From Caldovatus sediminis (lineage in GTDB: Bacteria > Pseudomonadota > Alphaproteobacteria > Acetobacterales > Acetobacteraceae), in the NCBI RefSeq assembly GCF_014644455.1, contig NZ_BMKS01000019.1, forward strand, positions 2,512 to 59,391: DNA of 56,880 bases, in the 5' to 3' direction. A program made the translations under genes and the position numbers. Numbering within the stretch: position 1 is the stretch's first letter; each line of letters begins with the position of its first letter. Positions 10,083 through 18,587 of this stretch are shown here, piece after piece. The notes below the pieces were generated by a model that saw only the letters and a program-made list of their open reading frames with translations, was not told the origin of the DNA and did not search any database.

Positions 10083-11291
10083 TCACGGGCGTTCGGGCCG
10101 CCGAGGCCCAGTGTTCCGTCCCGACCGGACGGTGCGCCGGCGCGCGGCGGCCGCGCCCGGCTCCGCCGGACGCAGCGGTTCGGCCCGGGGAAGGGTCCCG
10201 TCCTCTGCCGCGAGGTCGAGCAGCCGGCGCATGGCGGTCGGCAGCGCCGCGGCGGCCGCCGCGGGCGGCCGCCACTCCCAGCCCGCCGCGGCCCGGCACG
10301 CGGATCGCGCCGCTTCGCCAGCCGGTCCCGCCGGCAGCGCGGCGGCGTAGAGCTGCATGTCGAGGGTGAAATGGGTGAAGCCGTGCGCCGCGGTCCCCGG
10401 AACCAGGCGCCAGGGCAGCCCGGGCCAGGGCGCGTGCGTCAGCGCCTCGTTCCGCTCCCAGGGCGCGGTTCGCCAGGGGGTGCCCGGCAGCTCCAACATG
10501 CCGCCGAGCAGTCCCCCGGGCGGTCGCCGCCGCAGCAGGATGCGCCCGGTCGCGGGATCGGCGAGCAGGAAATGCGCGCCGTGCCGATGCGGCCGCGCCC
10601 GCTTCGCCACCCGGCGCGGCAGCGAATCCTGCTCGCCCCGCGCCTCGGCCGCGCAGCCGCCCGCCCGCCAGGGGCAGAGGGCGCAGGCCGGCCGGCGCGA
10701 CGTGCAGACCCCGGCGCCGAGGTCGAACAGCGCCTGGGCGAAATCGCCCGGCCGCGCCCGCGCCGCGGCCTGCCCGAGGAAGCCCTGGGCCAGCGCGGCG
10801 AGGCGGGACCGCGCTCCGGGCAGCGGCTCCGCCACCCCGAACACCCGGGCGACGATCCGCTCGACATTGCCGTCGACCGGCACGACCGGCGCGCCGAAGG
10901 CGATCGCGGCGACCGCCGCGGCGGTGTACGCGCCGATCCCGGGCAGCGCCCGCAATGCCGCCGGGTCGCGGGGAAACCCCCCCGACGCCGCCAGCTGGCG
11001 GGCGCAGGCGTGGAGGTTGCGGGCCCGCGCGTAGTAGCCGAGGCCGGCCCATTCCTCCATCACCGCCGCCTCCGGCGCCGCGGCCAGCGCCTCGACGCTG
11101 GGGAAGCGCGCGAGGAACCGCTGGAAGCGCGGCGCGACCGCGGCCGCCGTGGTCTGCTGCAGCATGACCTCGGAGAGCCAGATGCGGTAGGGATCGGGGG
11201 CGCGCGTCCCCTGGCCGGGCGGGGTGCGCCAGGGCAGGTCGCGGTGGTGCCGGTCGTACCAGCGGAGCAGCGCGGCGGCGGAAGGAGTCAC
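10083..11291 (-). CDS. mutY: A/G-specific adenine DNA glycosylase
   Basis: A 402-residue MutY, which removes adenine mispaired with 8-oxoguanine. Residues 10-25 (WYDRHHRDLPWR) and SEVMLQQTT give the N-terminal family signature. The helix-hairpin-helix is LPGIGAYTAAAV, followed by VPVDGNVERI with the catalytic Asp. The [4Fe-4S] cysteines are in CTSRRPACALCPWRAGGC with spacing C-X6-C-X2-C-X6-C, one residue longer in the last gap than the usual X5. A C-terminal NUDIX-like domain (LLRRRPPGGLLGGMLELPG) recognises 8-oxoG. The start is a GTG at 11291 without a visible ribosome-binding site, only 8 bases from the divergent DUF721 start. Confidence 0.92.
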   Translation of the reverse strand: MTPSAAALLRWYDRHHRDLPWRTPPGQGTRAPDPYRIWLSEVMLQQTTAAAVAPRFQRFLARFPSVEALAAAPEAAVMEEWAGLGYYARARNLHACARQLAASGGFPRDPAALRALPGIGAYTAAAVAAIAFGAPVVPVDGNVERIVARVFGVAEPLPGARSRLAALAQGFLGQAAARARPGDFAQALFDLGAGVCTSRRPACALCPWRAGGCAAEARGEQDSLPRRVAKRARPHRHGAHFLLADPATGRILLRRRPPGGLLGGMLELPGTPWRTAPWERNEALTHAPWPGLPWRLVPGTAAHGFTHFTLDMQLYAAALPAGPAGEAARSACRAAAGWEWRPPAAAAAALPTAMRRLLDLAAEDGTLPRAEPLRPAEPGAAAARRRTVRSGRNTGPRRPERP

Positions 11292-11299
11292 GGGCGAGG

Positions 11300-11842
11300 A
11301 TGACGGCGAGCGGCGAGGGAGAGCCGGATCACCCGGCGGACCGCCGGGGCGGCAGGGAGCCGGAACGCGGCCATGGCGGCCCGCGGCCGCTCGGCGCGAT
11401 CGTTCCGCGCCTGACCCGCCCGGCCTTCCGGCGCCGCAGCCCGGCGGCGGCGCAGATCATGGCGGACTGGCCCGAGGTGGTGGGCCCCGCGCTCGCCGCC
11501 CTGGCCGTCCCGCGCCGGCTGGCGCAAGGCACCCTCACCCTCGCCTGCGCCGGTCCGGTGGCGCTGGAGCTTGCGCACCTCGCGCCGCAGCTGATCGCCC
11601 GGATCAACGCCCATTGCGGCCGCGTCGCCGTGCAGCGGCTGCGCTTCGTCCAGGCGCCGGCGGCTGCCGCCGGCGCGGGACACGCCGCGCGCCGCGGCGG
11701 CATGCCGGCCGCGACCGACCGGCTGCCGTCGCGCGTGAGCGAGGCGCTCGGCCGCGTCGGCGCGCCGGACCTGCGGGCCGCGCTGGAAAAGCTCGCCCGG
11801 GGGGTCTATCGGAGCAGCCAGAGGCGGGGCGCCGATTCCTGA
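11300..11842 (+). CDS. DUF721 (DciA-like) protein
   Basis: A 180-residue DUF721/DciA-family protein. The domain begins at about residue 29 (PLGAIVPRLTRPAFRRRSPAAAQIMADWPEVVGP.LA) and continues through GTLTLACAGPVALELAHLAPQLIARINAHCG and VQRLRFVQ. DciA proteins help load the replicative helicase in bacteria lacking DnaC; many alphaproteobacterial DUF721 members are uncharacterised. The divergent-mutY, DUF721, DsbA-like, smc order is a recurring alphaproteobacterial block. The disordered, charged N-terminus of about 28 residues makes the exact start uncertain. Confidence 0.8.
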   Translation: MTASGEGEPDHPADRRGGREPERGHGGPRPLGAIVPRLTRPAFRRRSPAAAQIMADWPEVVGPALAALAVPRRLAQGTLTLACAGPVALELAHLAPQLIARINAHCGRVAVQRLRFVQAPAAAAGAGHAARRGGMPAATDRLPSRVSEALGRVGAPDLRAALEKLARGVYRSSQRRGADS

Positions 11843-11870
11843 GGAATCCGCCGCCCCCGAAGGAGATGCC

Positions 11871-12542
11871 ATGATCCTGCACCGACGCAGCCTCCTCCTC
11901 GCCGGCGCCGCCGGGTTCGGTGCGGCCGCCGGCCTCTGGCGCTCCGGCACCGGCGGCCTGGTTCCGCCGGCGCGCGCCCAGGGCGCCACAGCACCCGCCG
12001 CCGATCCGCGCTTCGCCGAGCGCTCCGTCGGGCGCGCCGATGCGCCGGTGACGGTCATCGAGTACTTCTCGCTCACCTGCAGCCACTGCGGCGCCTTCCA
12101 CCGTGACACCTACCCGCGGGTCAAGAAGGAGCTGGTCGATTCCGGGCAGATGCGGCTGGTGTTCCGCGACTTCCCGCTCGATCAGCTCGCGCTGGCGGCG
12201 CATTGCGTGGCCCGCGCCCTGCCGCCCGAGCGCTACGAAGGCTTCCTCACCGCGCTGTTCGCGGCGCAGGACCGCTGGGCGTTCGCCCGCGGCGCCGACC
12301 ACATGGCCGAGCTCGCGAGGATCGCCGCCGTCGCCGGCATGACGCGCGAGCAGGTGGACGCCGCGGCCTACGACCAGCCGCTGCAGCGCTTCGTCCTGGA
12401 GAGCCGCCTGCGCGGCGAGCAGGAGCATCGGGTGCAGTCCACGCCGACCTTCATCTTCGGCACGGCGGGCAAGGTCCGCCAGGCCGGCAACGTCGGCTTC
12501 GACCGCTTCGCCCAGTTGCTGGCCCAGGCCCGCCAGGCGTGA
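11871..12542 (+). CDS. DsbA-family thiol:disulfide interchange protein
   Basis: A 223-residue secreted thioredoxin-fold protein. The N-terminus HRRSLLLAGAAGFGAAAG is a signal sequence with a twin-arginine look, and cleavage is likely near PPARAQG. Mature DsbA/DsbG-like fold: VTVIEYFSLTCSHCGAFH with active-site C70-S-H-C73, and the cis-proline segment QSTPTFIFG near residue 190. It should oxidise or shuffle disulfides in periplasmic proteins. A good GAAGGAGATGCC ribosome-binding site precedes the ATG. The stop codon overlaps the GTG proposed as the smc start, which indicates coupled translation. Confidence 0.88.
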   Translation: MILHRRSLLLAGAAGFGAAAGLWRSGTGGLVPPARAQGATAPAADPRFAERSVGRADAPVTVIEYFSLTCSHCGAFHRDTYPRVKKELVDSGQMRLVFRDFPLDQLALAAHCVARALPPERYEGFLTALFAAQDRWAFARGADHMAELARIAAVAGMTREQVDAAAYDQPLQRFVLESRLRGEQEHRVQSTPTFIFGTAGKVRQAGNVGFDRFAQLLAQARQA

Positions 12543-15500
12543 CGGAGGACGGGATCCCGCCGCCCACGGCGCAGGGGGAGGCGCCGGCGGGCGGGGAGGG
12601 GGCGGAGATCCTGCAGGCCGGCCCGCCCGAGCGCAGCGCCGAGCAGCGCGCCGCCGCGCGCCGCGCCGTGCTGAGCCGGCTGCGCATCGCCGGCTTCAAG
12701 AGCTTCGCCGAGCCGACGACGGTCGAGATCCTGCCCGGCCTCACCGGCATCGTCGGCCCGAACGGCTGCGGCAAGTCCAACGTCGTCGAGGCGCTGCGCT
12801 GGGCGATGGGCGAGACCTCCGCCCGCTCGCTCCGCGGCGGCGAGATGGACGACGTCATCTTCGCCGGCACCGCGATGCGCCCCGGCCGCAACATCGCCGA
12901 GGTGACGCTGACCCTCGAGGACGCGCTCGGCCTCGCCCCGCCGCCCAACCACGACGCGGCCGAGCTCGAGATCGTGCGCCGCATCGCCCGCGGCGAGGGG
13001 ACGAGCTTCCGCGTCAACGGGCGCGAGCTGCGCGCGCGCGACGTGCAGACCATGTTCATGGACCTCGGCTCCGGCGCGCGCGCCTCCGGCATGGTGAGCC
13101 AGGGGCGGGTCGCGGCGCTGATCGGCGCGCGGCCCGAGGAGCGGCGCCAGGTGCTGGAGGAGGCGGCGGGCATCGCCGGCCTGCGCGCCCGCCGCCACGA
13201 GGCCGAGCTGAAGCTGCGCCAGGCCGAGGCCAACCTGACGCGGGCCGAGGACCTGCTCGGCCAGCTCGAGGTCCAGCGCCAGTCGCTGACGAGGCAGGCG
13301 CGGCAGGCCAACCGCTACCGCAACCTGTCCGGCCTGGTGCGGCAGGCGGAGGCCGAGTGGCTGGCGCTGCTGCGCGCGCGGGCGATGGCCGCGCTCGCCA
13401 CGGCGCGCGCCGCCTTCGACGAGACGCGGGCGGCGACGCAGCGCGCCGGGGCCGAGGCGGAGGCCGCCGCGATCCGCGCCTTCGAGGCCGAGCGCGACCT
13501 GCCCGGCCCGCGCGAGGCCGAAGCGACGGCGCGCACCGCGCTGGAGCGCCGCCGCGTCGAGGCCGAAGGTCTGGAGCAGGAGGAGCGGCGCGCCCGTGCG
13601 GCGCTGGATGCCGCGACCGCGCGCCTCGCGCACATCGCGCGGGATCTGGAACACGCCGCCGCGCTGGAGGCCGATGCGGCCGCGGCGGAGGACCGGCTCG
13701 CCGCGGAGGACGCGGCTCTTGCGGCGGCCGAGGCCGCCATGCCGGAGCGACGCGCGGCCGCCGCCGGCGCGCTGGCCGCGGCCGAGGACGCGGCGCGCAC
13801 CGCGGAGCGCGCCGCCATCGCGGCGACCGAGGAGGCCGCCGCCGCCGCCGCCCGCGCGCGGGAGGCCGAGGCGGCGCTGCACGCCGCGGAGCAACGCGCG
13901 CGTCGCGTCACCGAGCGCCATGACCGTCTGGCCGGCGAGCGCGCCGCCGCGGCCGCGGCCCTCGTGCCGGCGGAGCGCCTCGCCGCCGCGGCGGCCGGGG
14001 CCGCGGCGGCCGAGGCCGCGCTGGCCGAGGCGCGCGGCGCGCTCGAGGCTGCCGAGGCGGCGCGCGCCGCCGCGCAGTCCGCCCATGCCGAGGCACGCCG
14101 CCGCGCCGCCGAGGCCGAGGCCGCCCTTGCCCGCGCCGCTGCCGACCGCGCCGCGGCGGCGGACCGCGCCGCCCGCGTCGCGCGACAGCACGCCGAACTG
14201 GCGGCCGCGCACGAAGCCGCGCTGGCCCGCCGCATCCCAGCGGAAAGGCTGGAGGCCGCGCAGCGCGCCGCGGCTGCGGCGGAGGCCGCCCTCGACGACG
14301 CGCGATCCGCATTGGAGGCCGCCGAGGCGGCGCGCGCCGCCGCCGCCGCCGCCCATGCCGAGGCGCGCCGCCGCGCCGCCGAGGCCGACGCGGCACGGGC
14401 CCGCGCCGCCGCCGAGGTGCGGGGTCTGACCGAGGCGCTCGGCGCGCGCGCGCGCGACGGCGCGGCGGCGCCGGTGCTCGATGCGCTGGGCGTTCCGCCC
14501 GGGCTGGAATCCGCGCTTGGCGCGGCGCTCGGCGAGGCGCTGGAATCCGCCCTCGACCCCGACGCGCCGCGTTACTGGCGCGCCCTCCCGCCGCTCGGGC
14601 CGGCACCCGCCTTGCCGGGGGGCGCGGTGCCGCTCGCGGCACTGGTGGATGCGCCGGCCGAGCTCGCCCGCGCCCTGTCGCGGGTCGGGCTGCTGCCGGA
14701 CGGCGTGGACGGGGCCGCGCTCCAGCACGCTCTCGCTCCCGGCCAGAGCCTGGTGTCGCGCGGCGGCGCGCTGTGGCGCTGGGACGGGCACACGCTGCGC
14801 CCCGGCGCGCCGAACCCGGAGGCGGTGCGGCTCGAGCAGCGCAACCGGCTGCGCGAGGCGGAAGGACGGCTGCGCGCGGCCGAAGCGGAGGCCGGGTCCG
14901 CCCGCGAGGTCGAGATCGCCGCCGCCGCCTGCGAGGCGCAGGAAACCGCCGCCGAGGCCGCCGCCCGCGAGGCGCGCCGCCGTGCCGAGGCCGGGCTGCA
15001 GGAGGCGCGCGCCGAGGCAGCCCGCGTCGCCGCCGCCGCCGCCGAGGCGGAGGGCCGGCTCGCGGCCATCGCGCCGCAGCTGCAGCGTCTCGCCGCCGAC
15101 CGTGAGGAGGCGGAGGCGGCGCTCCGGCGGTCCGAGGAGGCGCTCGCCGCCCTGCCGGACCCAGCCGCCGCCCTCGCCATGCGGGACGCGGCCGCCGCGG
15201 CCGAGCGCGAGGCGGTCGCCGCCGAGGCCGCCGCCCGGGACCGCCGTGCCGCGGCCGAGACCGCGCTCGCGGCAGCGCGGGCGCAGGCCGCGCGCCTGTC
15301 CGCGGCCGCCGCCGAGGCGGAGAGCCGGCTAGCCGCGATCGAACCGCAGCTCGGGCGCCTCGCCGCCGAGCTCGAGGCCGCGCAGGCCGCGCTCGGCCAG
15401 GCTCGGGCCGCCCGGGCCGCCCTGCCGGACCTCGCCGCCGCCCGTGCCGCGCGCGATGCCGCGGAGGCCGAGGCGACCCGTGCCCAGGCCGCCGAGGCCG

Positions 15501-16936
15501 CCGCGCGCAAGGCCCGCGCCGCCGCCGAGGCCGCGCAGCAGGCCGCCCGCGCCGCCGTCGCGCGGCTCGCCGCCGAGGCCGCCGAGGCGGAGAGCCGCCA
15601 CGCCGCCATCCTGCCCCAGCTCGAAGCCGTGGCCGCCGAGCGCGCCGAGGCGGAGGCGGCGCTCGCCGCCGCGCGCGAGACGGTCGCCGCGCTGCCGGAT
15701 CTCGCCGCCATCCGCGTCGGGCTGGAACGCGCGCGCGAGGCGCTGACCGCCGCGCGCGATGCCGAAGCCGCCGCCCGCGCCGAGGCCGCCGCGCTGGAGG
15801 CCGAGGCGCGGCGCAATGCGGCCCGGCGCCAGGTACTGGCCGGGGAACGCGCCACCTGGGCGCAGCGCCGCGCCGACGCCGCCGCCCGCCTGGCCGAGCT
15901 CCGCACCCGGCACGCGGAGGCGGAAGCCGAGCGCGCGATCCTCGCCGAGGCGCCGGAGGCCGCCGCCGCGCGCCGCGAGGCCGCCCGGCGTCTGCTCGCC
16001 GGGGCCGAGGCGGCGCACCGGGAGGCGGCGAAGGTCCTGCGCGCCGCGGAGACCGGGGCGCGCGAGGCCGCCGAGGCGCGCCGCGCCGCCGACGCCGCCT
16101 TCGCCGCCGCGCGCGAGGCGCAGCTCCGCGCCGAGGCCGCCGCCGCGCAGGCCGAGGCCGCGGCGCATGCGGTGGAGGAGCGGATCGCCGAACGGCTCGG
16201 GCCGGATGCCGGCGCCCTGCCCGCGGCGGAGGACCTGAGCGACGCGGCGGAGGAGAAGGCGCGCCGCAGGCTCGAGCGCCTGGGGCGCGAGCGCGAGGAG
16301 ATGGGCCCCGTCAACCTGCGCGCCGAGATCGAGGCGCGCGAGGTCGAGGAGCGCATCGCCGCGATCACCCGCGAGCGCGAGGAGATCGGCGCCGCCATCG
16401 CCAAGCTGCGCGGCTCGATCGGCCACCTGAACCGCGAGGGGCGCGAGCGGCTGCGCGAGGTGTTCGACCGCGTGGACGCCGAGTTCCGCGCGCTGTTCAC
16501 CCGGCTGTTCGGCGGCGGGCGGGCGCACCTCGCGCTGGTCGGCTCCGACGATCCGCTGGAGGCGGGGCTCGAGATCTTCGCCGAGCCGCCGGGGAAGAAG
16601 CTCGCGGCGCTGTCGCTGCTCTCGGGCGGCGAGCAGGCGCTGACGGCGCTGTCGCTGATCTTCGCCGTGTTCCGCTGCCAGCCCGCGCCCGTCTGCGTGC
16701 TCGACGAGGTGGACGCGCCGCTCGACGACGCGAACGTGGAGCGGCTGTGCGACCTGCTCGACGCCATGGCGGCGGAGAGCGGCACGCGCTTCCTGATCGT
16801 GACGCACCACCCGCTGACGATGGCGCGGATGCACCGCCTCTACGGCGTGACGATGCAGGAGCGGGGCGTGTCGCGGCTGCTCTCGGTGGACCTGGAGCGC
16901 GCGGTGGAGATGGCGGAGGGGCCGCGGCCGGGCTGA
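12539..16936 (+). CDS. smc: Chromosome segregation ATPase SMC
   Basis: A large SMC protein, 1465 residues from the GTG at 12539, which overlaps the preceding stop as GTGA. A GTG at 12668 would give 1422 residues starting just before LSRLRIAGFKSFAEP. Walker A GPNGCGKSN is near residue 76. The N-arm coiled coil runs to about 640, with the hinge at about 640-755 (APVLDALGVPPGLESALGAALG). The C-arm follows, then MGPVNLRAEIE, signature LLSGGEQALTALSLIF (about 1360) and Walker B CVLDEVDAPLDD (about 1387). SMC with ScpAB organises and segregates chromosomes. The arms are extremely alanine-rich and contain internal 90-residue repeats listed separately. Confidence 0.95.
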   Translation: MTEDGIPPPTAQGEAPAGGEGAEILQAGPPERSAEQRAAARRAVLSRLRIAGFKSFAEPTTVEILPGLTGIVGPNGCGKSNVVEALRWAMGETSARSLRGGEMDDVIFAGTAMRPGRNIAEVTLTLEDALGLAPPPNHDAAELEIVRRIARGEGTSFRVNGRELRARDVQTMFMDLGSGARASGMVSQGRVAALIGARPEERRQVLEEAAGIAGLRARRHEAELKLRQAEANLTRAEDLLGQLEVQRQSLTRQARQANRYRNLSGLVRQAEAEWLALLRARAMAALATARAAFDETRAATQRAGAEAEAAAIRAFEAERDLPGPREAEATARTALERRRVEAEGLEQEERRARAALDAATARLAHIARDLEHAAALEADAAAAEDRLAAEDAALAAAEAAMPERRAAAAGALAAAEDAARTAERAAIAATEEAAAAAARAREAEAALHAAEQRARRVTERHDRLAGERAAAAAALVPAERLAAAAAGAAAAEAALAEARGALEAAEAARAAAQSAHAEARRRAAEAEAALARAAADRAAAADRAARVARQHAELAAAHEAALARRIPAERLEAAQRAAAAAEAALDDARSALEAAEAARAAAAAAHAEARRRAAEADAARARAAAEVRGLTEALGARARDGAAAPVLDALGVPPGLESALGAALGEALESALDPDAPRYWRALPPLGPAPALPGGAVPLAALVDAPAELARALSRVGLLPDGVDGAALQHALAPGQSLVSRGGALWRWDGHTLRPGAPNPEAVRLEQRNRLREAEGRLRAAEAEAGSAREVEIAAAACEAQETAAEAAAREARRRAEAGLQEARAEAARVAAAAAEAEGRLAAIAPQLQRLAADREEAEAALRRSEEALAALPDPAAALAMRDAAAAAEREAVAAEAAARDRRAAAETALAAARAQAARLSAAAAEAESRLAAIEPQLGRLAAELEAAQAALGQARAARAALPDLAAARAARDAAEAEATRAQAAEAAARKARAAAEAAQQAARAAVARLAAEAAEAESRHAAILPQLEAVAAERAEAEAALAAARETVAALPDLAAIRVGLERAREALTAARDAEAAARAEAAALEAEARRNAARRQVLAGERATWAQRRADAAARLAELRTRHAEAEAERAILAEAPEAAAARREAARRLLAGAEAAHREAAKVLRAAETGAREAAEARRAADAAFAAAREAQLRAEAAAAQAEAAAHAVEERIAERLGPDAGALPAAEDLSDAAEEKARRRLERLGREREEMGPVNLRAEIEAREVEERIAAITREREEIGAAIAKLRGSIGHLNREGRERLREVFDRVDAEFRALFTRLFGGGRAHLALVGSDDPLEAGLEIFAEPPGKKLAALSLLSGGEQALTALSLIFAVFRCQPAPVCVLDEVDAPLDDANVERLCDLLDAMAAESGTRFLIVTHHPLTMARMHRLYGVTMQERGVSRLLSVDLERAVEMAEGPRPG
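13967..14416 (+). repeat. 90-codon tandem repeat in the SMC N-terminal arm (one full and one two-thirds copy)
   Basis: The segment beginning PAERLAAAAAGAAAAEAAL at 13967 recurs exactly 270 bases later at 14237 as PAERLEAAQRAAAAAEAAL. Similarity extends for about 60 residues (shared ALEAAEAARAAA and AHAEARRRAAEA) before the second copy runs into the hinge. The nucleotide sequences are also very close, for example GAGGCGGCGCGCGCCGCCGC in both. Confidence 0.75.
15001..15810 (+). repeat. Three 270-bp tandem repeats in the SMC C-terminal arm
   Basis: Three consecutive blocks, 15001-15270, 15271-15540 and 15541-15810, are each exactly 270 bases (90 codons). Each contains the order AEAE.RLAAI.PQL (RHAAI in copy 3), then a long helix, then ALPDLAA, then a second alanine/arginine-rich helix. 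At the DNA level GCCGAGGCGGAG ends at matching offsets in all three blocks. The period equals that of the repeat in the opposite arm. Confidence 0.8.
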
Positions 16937-16971
16937 GGGCGGGCAGGCGGCGGCTCAACCCGGTCCTCCGC

Positions 16972-17397
16972 TCAGCGGCGGGTGGCGAGCCCGGCGAAGT
17001 CGCCGCGCAGCGGCTGCCAGATCGTCGCCCGGCGCGACTCGCGCAGCAGCTCGGGCAGGCGCGCCTCGTAGGCGGCGCGGTAGGGGCGCTTCATCTGCAC
17101 CTCGACCAGGTCGCGGCGGGCGGCCCAGGTCTCGTAGAGCATGAAATGCGTCGGATCCTCCGGATCGCGATGCAGCGCGGCGTCGATGAAGCTTGCCTCG
17201 TGCCGCATGGCGTCGAGCACGGGGGTGAGCAGGTGCAGGAATTCCGCCTCGCGCTCCGGCTTGACGCGGAGCGAGACGACGATGGCGAGCGCGCCCGGCA
17301 GGTAGCCTGAGCGCATGCCCTGGGCCTTCGCTGGCGCTGCCATCGCGGCGCCGACCGTCGCGATTGCGGCCGAACGCGGCGCGCTTCGCCTGTGCAT
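16972..17397 (-). CDS. Putative quinol monooxygenase (ABM domain) with signal peptide
   Basis: A 141-residue protein. The first about 26 residues (MHRRSAPRSAAIATVGAAMA.PAKAQG) look like a cleavable export signal. The rest is an antibiotic-biosynthesis-monooxygenase (ABM) ferredoxin-like domain: LAIVVSLRVKPEREAEFLHLLTPVL, then SFIDAALHRDPEDPTHFMLYETWA. Members include YgiN-type quinol monooxygenases and heme-degrading IsdG-like proteins; exported versions are common and mostly uncharacterised. The ATG at 17397 has GGAGG about 8 bases upstream. It converges with smc. Confidence 0.75.
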   Translation of the reverse strand: MHRRSAPRSAAIATVGAAMAAPAKAQGMRSGYLPGALAIVVSLRVKPEREAEFLHLLTPVLDAMRHEASFIDAALHRDPEDPTHFMLYETWAARRDLVEVQMKRPYRAAYEARLPELLRESRRATIWQPLRGDFAGLATRR

Positions 17398-17613
17398 CGT
17401 GCATCCTCCACCGCTCGGGACGTGATTCCGTCCGTGCGGAGGAGTGGCGCATGGGAGCGCCAGGAATTCGATGACCTCCGAGGTCATGTGGACGGCGCCG
17501 GGGCGCCCGGCGGCTGCCGGCGCCACGCGCATGTTCCCTTATTGTTCTTGATTCCGACCGATCGCCGCGGCAAAGTCGGCGCATCAGGGGTCAACCGGAT
17601 TCAGGAGGATGCC

Positions 17614-18081
17614 ATGGCCGCCAGCGTGCCGCCGATCCCGCCCGGCTATCCGCGCGTCACGCCCTATCTCGCCATCGAGGGCGCCGAGCGGGCGCTCGCC
17701 TTCTACGCGGAGGTGTTCGGCGCGCTCGAGCGCATGCGCCTGCCCGCCCCGGGCGGTAGGATCGGCCATGCGGAGATCGAGATCGGCGAGTCCGTCATCA
17801 TGCTCGCCGACCCCTGGCCGGAGGGGAAATTCGTGGCGCCGCGGGGCGAGACGGCCTCGGTGACGATCCACCTCTATGTCGAGGACGTGGACGCCGTGTT
17901 CGCGCGGGCGCTCGCGAAAGGCGCGACCGTGATGCAGCCGGTGGAGACGAAGTTCTACGGCGACCGCGGCGGCACGCTGCGCGACCCGTTCGGGCATGTC
18001 TGGCACGTCGCGACGCATGTCGAGGAGGTGTCGCCGGAGGAGATCCGCCGCCGCGCGGCGGCCATGCGGGGCGGAGGTTAG
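17614..18081 (+). CDS. VOC-family (glyoxalase/bleomycin-resistance-like) protein
   Basis: A 155-residue vicinal oxygen chelate protein with two beta-alpha-beta-beta-beta modules: YLAIEGAERALAFYAEVFGA... and VHLY-type YVEDVDAVFARALAKGATVMQPVE.KFYGDRGGTLRDPFGHVWHVATH. This is the PhnB-like subgroup (COG2764), whose members lack an agreed substrate; the DPFGH.W segment includes a typical metal-site region. The ATG at 17614 has AGGAGG 5 bases upstream, a strong start signal. Probably monocistronic. Confidence 0.85.
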   Translation: MAASVPPIPPGYPRVTPYLAIEGAERALAFYAEVFGALERMRLPAPGGRIGHAEIEIGESVIMLADPWPEGKFVAPRGETASVTIHLYVEDVDAVFARALAKGATVMQPVETKFYGDRGGTLRDPFGHVWHVATHVEEVSPEEIRRRAAAMRGGG

Positions 18082-18137
18082 AGGGCGACCCTTCTTGGCC
18101 GTGTCCGCCCGCAGATGGAGCGTGGGAGCGGCGGCGC

Positions 18138-18587
18138 CTAGAAGCTGGCGCAGGCGGTTCGGGTGACGACCAGCACCGATTCCTGGCGGAACCGCTGCCC
18201 ATAGGCCGCCGTCGCCGGGGCGAGGCGGGCGCGCGCCGCCGCCTCGTCGGTTTCCGGCAGCACGAGGACCAGCACCTTGCTCCGCTCCCGCGCGATGCGT
18301 CCGGTGGCGGGGCTGCGCCAGTGCCCCAGGCCGTCGAGCACGGTCAGTCCCTCGGGGAAGCGGGGCGTGACCTCCTCGGCGAGGAAGCGCGCGAACGCCG
18401 CCTCGGAGACGCGCGGCGCCTCCGCCGGGCCGGAGCGGCCGAAATAGGCCTCGAGCACGGTCGCGGCCCGCGCGCCTTCCGGGCATCCGGCGGCGGCGAC
18501 CGGCGGCGGCGCCGCGCAGCCGCCAAGCAGCGCGGCCGCGGCGACCACGAGGATGCCGCGGGGCGCGGCGCCGCCGCGCCCGGTCAC
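18138..18587 (-). CDS. DUF3574 lipoprotein
   Basis: A 149-residue small lipoprotein. The N-terminus (ILVVAAAALLGGCAAPPP) is a lipoprotein signal with lipobox LGGC. The remaining part, with VLEAYFGRSGPAE, FLAEEVTPRFPEGLTVLDGLGHWR and RERSKVLVLVLPE, matches DUF3574, a family of short secreted proteins of unknown function. The start is a GTG that overlaps the upstream flippase stop (GTGA), so it is the last gene of the four-gene glycan operon read on the minus strand. Confidence 0.78.
   Translation of the reverse strand: MTGRGGAAPRGILVVAAAALLGGCAAPPPVAAAGCPEGARAATVLEAYFGRSGPAEAPRVSEAAFARFLAEEVTPRFPEGLTVLDGLGHWRSPATGRIARERSKVLVLVLPETDEAAARARLAPATAAYGQRFRQESVLVVTRTACASF

Noticed and set aside
12368-14791. 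Minus-strand frame of about 800 codons inside smc
   Set aside because: A composition shadow of the alanine-rich coiled coil.
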